The notes beneath the pieces were generated by a model that was not told where the DNA came from, did no database searches, and saw nothing but the letters and a program-made list of their open reading frames with translations. Below, in pieces: positions 59,869 through 64,000 of a DNA stretch of 64,000 nt. Made by a program: the position numbers and the translations under genes. Numbering within the stretch: position 1 is the stretch's first letter; the number at the start of each line of letters is the position of its first letter. The stretch is taken from positions 16,692,156-16,756,155 of the forward strand of contig NC_135998.1 in NCBI RefSeq assembly GCF_048128805.1. Reading direction: 5' to 3'. The DNA is from Centroberyx gerrardi. Lineage: Eukaryota > Chordata > Actinopteri > Beryciformes > Berycidae.

Positions 59869-62862
59869 TATATATATATTAATAGTATATATTACTATAT
59901 ATACTAGTAATATAGAGTTCTATGCTATCTCCATCTTATAAGCGCACTCCAAAACATGCAGAGCTCAATAAGGCACTTGATGATGGTTATTGGCATACAC
60001 CCAGAATTGCATTAAATCATAGAAATATTAATGAAATATAAGCAATGCATTTGATATCAGTTTTTTTCATTCTAATAAATGTTTAACTTTCTTCGGTTTT
60101 CTGCAGCCAAGCCAGTGCATTTGTAGTCAGGGGCAAATTTGCACCAGCTGGAGAATTGTCCAGGAAATTCTGATTTGGGCACAGTTGCATTATTATTTTT
60201 TTTCTTTTTGTTTAAAGTAGTACTCATGTCTGCACTCTGATACAGTCCTTCGTTGATATCAGTATGCAAATTTCCCTCGTCACCACGGCTTAAGAAGAAT
60301 CTTGGCCTAAACATGTAAATATGTGGAAGGTTTTTTCTGCTACCTAGTCAGCCAATGCAAACAAAGACACGTGGTTGGCGACAAAACCAAGAATAGCAGA
60401 GGGGAGAAGCTGTTTGAAGCCAGCGACGGGGTATGGACCACAAGGTGAAGACGCAAAAACCTTTCTGTGACCTTCCTCAACATTAACGTTTGCTGATGTC
60501 ATTCCTGACAGGTATGTGGAGGTTTCATGCATCTGTAAACAGGCAGCTCTTGACACCTTAACTTTGTACTCACCTTGCTGAATCTGTTGGTGTTGAGAAT
60601 AGCTGGGTGGATGATTGTACTGCATGTAGTTAGCAGGGCTTTGGGGGGCGTAGGGGCTGGGTACGGGGCTGTTCTGCTGGGGCACGAACCGTGTGCCTGA
60701 CCCAGACTGCGGGGAAGCAAAGCGACTGTAAAGGAGGAAGGTGAGAAGAAGGCATCATTTATGGGTGTGCAGATGTATCCAACAGCCCGGCTGTCTTAGT
60801 AGAATTATAGATACTTCAACATCCGATGTTGCCGCTGCCCTACCTAGAGGGGCTATGCGGGACAGTGGTTTGCTGATAGTTTGATGCTGGACTTCCATGC
60901 ACGGGATTCTGAGACATCTTGTACTGCTGCATCATTGGCTGCTGCATTATATCTATGAGATAAAGAGAAGAGAAACTGATGAAAGAAATACTAACTCAGG
61001 AGAAGATGAACATATACAAGTCTTTAGCACCAACGCCTCCATACCGAGAGAAGGGGCTTTCAAGAGATGAGATGAGATGATTTAATTTTTTCTGAATCGA
61101 TTCTGTAAATCCTGATAGATGCGTATAATCCCCACTGTTTTACAGAAGAGCAGTTTTCATTTTTCACTTTTATGAAGACTCCACTCCTGTAGGAGGCACT
61201 CTAGAGATCAAAAGCACAGAGGCTCCACTTGACCAAACCACGTCTGCTTAATAGTAATGGCAAGTGCTATTAAGCCAGTGCCAGCTAATAATTTCAAGGC
61301 AGATGTTTAGGCACATTTTGGATTCAGAAAAAAAAAAAAGGTGCAACATGAACGCAATGAAAGTAACATCTGCAAGCTTTGCCATTCAATGTTTCTCCTG
61401 TGGTAACACGACAAATTTATGCACACAGCTGACTAAACACCACACGGATGTTTTCCAACAGCCTGCAATGAAATCTGACAGAACTGAGCCTGCTTTCTAG
61501 TGCGTGTATGTAAATTCAACTGACTAGAGCACAAGGAATTGTGCATTTTCCAGGTTATTCCAAGTTATTTCAGTGTGCTACAGCAAACAGAAGTCTGTAC
61601 TGTTTAGGCTACATTTAATTTACCAAATAAAGAGAAATGGAAATATTTTGGCTCCATTTGTCCCTATTCCATATCAATAATGCACACAATCATGTCACAA
61701 AAGATACAGTGTATAGTTGTACAAAGTCACTGCAAATTTCACTCATATATATTGTTAGAGTGGGAAGTATAGGTATTGTATGGTATTGTATCATGACTAA
61801 TACTATTAAAATCATATTATATTGTGCGATAACACTATAAACAATACAGAGAAATAAAGTGATTCACCACAAAAACAATTTAGACTTCAGAGATGAAGGA
61901 GGAGGTTATAGTTGCAGGAGAACGGTGAGTATTTGCCAAGTTTATGACAAGAACATTTTGCACATTGCCTCCTTCAGTGTTGAGCACAACTTTGGAGGAA
62001 CAGGAGAGCAGTGTCAGACCTACTGTAGATTTGCGAGAGACATTTCACTGGGCCAGAAGCACACAGCTCATACTGCCAGCTGAGACAGCACAGATAACGA
62101 TTCTGTGTGTAAGTGTGTATTCATATGCTATGTACTTACATTTGCCTAAAATTGCAGGCTATTGCAGCTGCTCTTACAACAAGAAAGTTTTCCTGAACAA
62201 AGGTTAAAAGACAAGTGTACAACTGATTATGGCAGTTAGTAATATTGTTGTTTCATGACAAAACAAATGCAGCCAAGCCACTATTGGTACTGGTAATCCT
62301 TTTCATTTGAATCCATTAGCTAGAAAACTTCAAAATCCTCAGTCTCCAACAATAGTCGTCTATGTTAACTAATGTTGCTTCCTGACTCTTGAAACAAAAA
62401 CAGCCGCCTACACTGTCCACTCAAGCCTAGGCCTAAATTCACAGACCAGGCACTATGAAATTATCATCCAATTTATTGTCACCTCAGAGCCTAACAAACC
62501 AGAACTTCTCAGAATCATACCAAAGAGTAAACAACTAACAGGACTGATTAAATAAAATGACCACAACTAACAGTGGTGAAACTACACACAAGAAATACAT
62601 CTGACCCAGGAAATGCTCTGGAGAATAATTAGAGACGGTGAAAAACAACAGCACAGCCAAGAGAAAATGTTGGGGCATGCACTGAGCTCCAATGCAGAGT
62701 CAAAGGCAACGTCTCCATGTTCCCTCCTTACCACCCCGAACCCTGTGTTGGGTTGGCATACTTTTCTCCCTGAAGATTTTGGGGTTCCTGGACAGCACCG
62801 TTTGCAGAAGCACAGGCATGTCGCCCTCTGGGTCATCGTTCCCCAGGTTGTCCTTCAGCTCT
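31981..62862 (-). CDS. nipbl: cohesin loader NIPBL (Nipped-B-like), 5' end outside window
   Basis: Forty-four coding exons join in phase from 62862 down to the TAA at 31981-31983, giving about 2,594 residues. They match vertebrate NIPBL from ELKDNLGNDDPEGDMPVLLQ (human about residue 78) to its C-terminus KLSNRMAHTLRALYAAKEG. The first two or three exons, with the start codon and about 77 residues, lie beyond the right edge. With MAU2, NIPBL loads cohesin on chromatin and drives its ATPase and loop extrusion in the nucleus. The N-terminal third is low-complexity, and exons from about 22 on encode HEAT repeats. The chain of 44 exons maps one-to-one onto human exons 4-47. Teleosts have two copies (nipbla, nipblb); I cannot say which this is. 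No disabling mutation was seen. Confidence 0.96.
32641..33856 (-). other. nipbl intron 45, no recognised element
   Basis: A 1.2-kb intron with short ORFs on both strands and no recognisable repeat or gene. Confidence 0.5.
35614..35810 (-). repeat. LINE/SINE tail fragment in nipbl intron 41
   Basis: The segment starts ACTTTATTGATTCCCACAAG on the plus strand. It continues through GTCTTGCACAAGGATACTTC, a motif common to teleost retroelement tails. Read on the minus strand it would end in CAATAAAGT. Ends approximate; placed between nipbl exons 41 and 42. Confidence 0.5.
37204..38028 (-). other. nipbl intron 36, no recognised element
   Basis: An 825-base intron, AT-rich, with no repeat or exon I can support. 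Confidence 0.5.
41900..42520 (-). mobile_element. L1/Tx1-like LINE reverse transcriptase remnant
   Basis: On the minus strand the frame at 42444-42181 reads VVAHKVSLYTDDLLLYVFD, then ILSLIMAFGSITGYKLNIQK. This is the RT catalytic region with YTDD in place of YADD, followed by the conserved FG..SGYK.N segment of L1-type elements. Surrounding frames are broken. It lies in nipbl intron 22. Confidence 0.65.
42750..43149. mobile_element. non-autonomous hAT-type transposon (400 bp) in nipbl intron 22
   Basis: The ends TAGGGACGCACCGACC and CGATCAGTGCACCCCTA are short inverted repeats with TAGGG/CCCTA termini. They are flanked by a perfect 8-bp target duplication AATAATAT (42742-42749 and 43150-43157). 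No transposase frame. Confidence 0.85.
45015..45031. repeat. 17-bp direct repeat, copy 1
   Basis: AAATTCCAGGAACAATA. An identical copy lies at 45431-45447, so the pair brackets nipbl exon 17. Confidence 0.8.
45431..45447. repeat. 17-bp direct repeat, copy 2
   Basis: An identical copy of the word at 45015-45031. On the transcript strand this copy overlaps the pyrimidine tract just before the exon 17 acceptor. Confidence 0.8.
45480..46650. mobile_element. possible DNA transposon remnant in nipbl intron 16
   Basis: The left part has CTTATAAATGTTGCGTACAT and ATGATGCGTACGCC. The right part has TACTGTACGCATTTTACCTC and GTTTTATAAATGAGGCTCCA. The GTACGC/GCGTAC and TTATAAATG words occur in opposing orientation near the two ends. 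This suggests a degenerate inverted-repeat element of about 1.2 kb. No transposase recognised; boundaries and class uncertain. Confidence 0.35.
48170..48775. mobile_element. hAT-type element with intact left end only
   Basis: Begins TAGGGCTGCACAATTAATCA, the same end as the element at 54231. Near 48690-48770 it has subterminal words CAATTAATCGTGATTAATAA and GCATAATCGTGCATAATC. The expected CAGCCCTA right terminus is missing, so the right end is eroded or truncated. In nipbl intron 12. Confidence 0.6.
50430..50645 (-). repeat. nipbl: Arg-Asp/Lys-Asp coding repeat within nipbl exon 10
   Basis: On the coding strand, tandem units of about 12-24 bases encode alternating RD/KD residues (DRDKDRDKDKDRDKD-like) for about 60-70 codons. 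The opposite strand is CCCTATCCTTGTCT-like and gives spurious open frames. The tract is charged low-complexity sequence, presumably disordered, inside the variable N-terminal region of NIPBL. Confidence 0.85.
53013..53610. mobile_element. non-autonomous hAT-type transposon (598 bp)
   Basis: The ends TAGGGATGTAACGGTATGAA and ACGGTATACCGTTACATCCC plus TA are inverted repeats. A perfect 8-bp target duplication GCAGGCAG flanks them (53005-53012 and 53611-53618). Subterminal CGGTAT words recur. It contains a 148-codon open frame that I do not recognise as a transposase. Confidence 0.9.
54231..54924. mobile_element. non-autonomous hAT-type transposon (694 bp)
   Basis: The left end TAGGGCTGCACGATTATGGC and the right end CGATTAATTGTGCAGCCCTA are inverted repeats. 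They are flanked by a perfect target duplication CTTTAAAT (54223-54230 and 54925-54932). The middle (54430-54720) looks unrelated to the ends and may be captured or nested DNA. No transposase frame. Confidence 0.9.
55100..55990 (+). mobile_element. 3' end of a CR1/Rex-like LINE
   Basis: Broken frames read like the C-terminal tail of a LINE ORF2. LNKLQLTQREQLG lies near 55376, and HYQIRTACLGCFPLDQVQIS and LQSGIPYLSTLHEYKINIHS at about 55577-55730. The tail ends CAGCTGAAGGGGATCCTAAT and then AAAGAAGAAATAATAAG. Stops and frameshifts make it inactive. Confidence 0.6.
57338..57732. mobile_element. non-autonomous hAT-type transposon (395 bp)
   Basis: The left end TAGGGATGGGACAATATATT and the right end ATATCATGCCATCCCCA pair imperfectly. 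A perfect 8-bp target duplication CTGCTTTG flanks them (57330-57337 and 57733-57740). Subterminal words TATCGAATCGTATCGTGA and TTGAATTTCAATACATCG. No transposase. Confidence 0.88.
59090..59420 (+). repeat. SINE-like repeat with tRNA-type head
   Basis: GGAGACCCGAGTTCAATTC (B-box-like) at about 59139-59157 follows an AGTTAGGTGGCAGACTC A-box-like stretch. The body includes GGTTAAGTGCCTTGCTCAGT, a motif frequent in teleost repeats. Ends uncertain. Confidence 0.5.
59831..59880. repeat. AT-rich dinucleotide repeat
   Basis: Nearly pure TA/AT for about 50 bases, with further AT-rich quasi-palindromes on both sides (59797-59915). Confidence 0.85.
60953..62761 (-). other. nipbl intron 4
   Basis: A 1.8-kb AT-rich intron. 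Short open frames occur on both strands but none is recognised. There is a weak hint of a decayed DNA element around 61740-61850 (repeated TATTGTA words). Confidence 0.5.
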
Positions 62863-63227
62863 CTGGAATGCAAGGAGAAGAGAGACGTCAGGACTATATT
62901 TACACACCTCACCCTGGAATGTAGGCAGCCCTTACCATGCATTCAATCAGCTTGCATTTCCATCGCTTTACTAAAGTCCAGTCTAAAGTCAGTTTGAGCT
63001 AGCTGATGGTAGCGATGTTAGCTAACCGTGTGTTGCAGTAATAGACAAGATTAAAAAAAAACATTAGTCCAACTTCAGCCAACTTTTTCTTGTTCACAAA
63101 GGAGAAATGATGGTGACAAAGACAACCATTGTAAAATCAGCCAATGGGTGACGAATTATGTCAAAGTTTAAAAAAAAACAAGCATGTAATTCATGATAAG
63201 CTGCGATCAGCTTGGTGCTAAATTGAC

Positions 63228-63300
63228 TCACTCAGATCAGATCAGAACCAGGGATCTCTGGTTTGGCAAACCTATGTTTTACCAACTGAGCTAAACTGAA
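63228..63300 (-). repeat. tRNA-like SINE head
   Basis: The minus strand reads TTTAGCTCAGTTGGTAAAAC (A-box-like). It continues to GAGATCCCTGGTTCTGATC (degenerate B-box). This is probably a tRNA-derived SINE or a tRNA pseudogene; the cloverleaf is not intact. Confidence 0.5.
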
Positions 63301-63579
63301 AGTGATGCAGCAACCAGGCTCATAGAGTCTTTATAGCTGTGTCCTACAATGGCACGTGCAGTAACGTTTTTTGAAAATTTTGAGACAGACCGACTGCCAG
63401 AGTGACTTACAGCTGCAACTAAAAGAAACAAAAAAACACAACACTTCATTTTGGTGGATTTTTGCTGGTAGTCCTTATTTTGAGGAGCACCAAAGCTACC
63501 AGGTAGAAAAGTTAATTTAGAGCCCTGACATCGCTACAGAGCAGAATGGATCTGCTTCATAGATTGGGGTCCTGACAAC

Positions 63580-63720
63580 CAGCAGTGGGGAAAGTTACTT
63601 ACTAGTTACTTAACCTTATTACTTGCCATAAATAGTAACTAGTAATAGTAATAGTTACTTTACTAAGTTAGTCTTTAATAAAAGTAACTCTGAGTACTTT
63701 GAAGTTACCCACTTAAAAAC
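63580..63720. repeat. GTAACTAGTAATAG-type interspersed repeat
   Basis: Starts near AGTGGGGAAAGTTACTTACT. It contains repeated AGTAACTAGTAATAGTAATA words and ends around GTAACTCTGAGTACTTTGAA. This resembles a teleost repeat with GGGGAAAGTTACTTTT ends; the other end is not resolved. Confidence 0.5.
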
Positions 63721-64000
63721 ATGCCTTTAAAATCTGTCTTCTTCTTATTGTATAGAAATCATCACTGAGTTCACAATCTACTGTTATCTGAAGAAACCAT
63801 TAACCTCTGAAAGACATGGTAGCTTTCATTTATTTGGTTACCACTGATACACAATAGCCTTAATTGATCGTGTCTGGTCTTAAAATAAACAGCAGATAGC
63901 GCTCACAACACATTGGCAAGTGATTTCAATTTTCCCCGATGCACAGCTTACAGTTAACAATAATGCTATTGTCCTTTTCTGCGATCAGTTCAAAGTAATG

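Larger units (their letters stand above)
52338..60573 (-). other. nipbl intron 6 (8.2 kb), repeat-rich
   Basis: The largest intron seen. It holds three hAT-type elements with intact 8-bp duplications (53013-53610, 54231-54924, 57338-57732), a LINE fragment (55100-55990), a SINE-like segment (59090-59420) and an AT microsatellite (59831-59880). No coding exon was recognised in it. Confidence 0.7.
49899..62862 (-). other. nipbl: nipbl exons 4-10: N-terminal and low-complexity region
   Basis: Exon coordinates, human-equivalent numbering in transcript order: 62762-62862, 60844-60952, 60574-60725, 52192-52337, 52015-52108, 51358-51882, 49899-51248. Landmarks: FVPQQNSPVPSPYAPQSPAN in exon 6, VRNIHDNKVSGQL in exon 7, DALAEIERIERES in exon 9. 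Exon 10 holds LLGGKSGSLKNFVIPKLK and AKPVVVLQKLTVDEVKKIIR. Exon 10 (1,350 bases) also holds a long Arg/Lys/Asp repeat. Exon 9 begins at a tandem CAGCAG acceptor. Confidence 0.9.
62863..64000 (-). other. nipbl intron 3 (partial), right window edge
   Basis: No match to the expected upstream nipbl exon (which would encode the NQLPLPSPLP and FNARIAEEVNCLLACRDDN regions) was found. The remainder is therefore intron. It includes a tRNA-like SINE head at 63228-63300 and an AGTAACTAGTAATAG-rich repeat at 63580-63720. Confidence 0.6.

Noticed and set aside
63228..63300. A functional tRNA gene
   Set aside because: A- and B-box-like words are present, but the stems do not pair properly and the B-box is degenerate; it is better explained as a SINE head.
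1..64000. CRISPR arrays, prophage or bacterial defence islands
   Set aside because: The intron-exon structure, repeat content and gene identities are vertebrate. The tandem repeats are simple microsatellites with no spacers.

Overview
The window is vertebrate genomic DNA, almost certainly from a ray-finned (teleost) fish. Genes are split into many short exons with GT/AG introns. The repeats are of types common in teleosts: hAT-type non-autonomous elements, L2/CR1/Rex-like LINE fragments, tRNA-derived SINEs and long CA/TG microsatellites. I saw no bacterial, viral or plasmid gene and no CRISPR array.

Two large minus-strand genes fill most of the window. nup155 (12.66-28.94 kb) encodes the inner-ring nuclear pore scaffold protein. 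I could follow all 33 coding exons in frame from ATG to stop, giving about 1,367 residues. nipbl (31.98 kb to beyond 62.86 kb) encodes the cohesin loader. I could follow 44 consecutive coding exons to the stop. The start codon and roughly the first 77 residues lie beyond the right edge in the direction of transcription, at higher coordinates. The nipbl stop and the nup155 start are only 3 kb apart, and both genes read leftward.

Layout: 0-7.2 kb is mostly non-coding, with one SINE, a few doubtful minus-strand exon-like segments and a CpG-rich block at 5.97-6.42 kb. An intact intronless seven-transmembrane receptor gene lies at 7,242-8,372 (+). A decayed L2-like LINE with a nested insertion covers 8.6-11.3 kb. 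nup155 follows at 12.66-28.94 kb. The short intergenic gap (28.94-31.98 kb) holds the 3' end of an RNase H-encoding LINE interrupted by an inverted-repeat element. nipbl occupies the rest.

nup155 and nipbl are both housekeeping genes (nuclear pore structure and chromosome cohesion/loop extrusion); their proximity reflects conserved vertebrate synteny rather than a shared pathway. The receptor is unrelated and is most likely a chemosensory-type class A GPCR.

I found no convincing new molecular system. The most useful observations are a set of hAT-type insertions with intact 8-bp target duplications in the introns, two in-frame alternative splice-site choices in nipbl, CA/TG repeats directly beside several nup155 splice donors, and an apparent rearrangement of the NIPBL-NUP155 neighbourhood relative to human.
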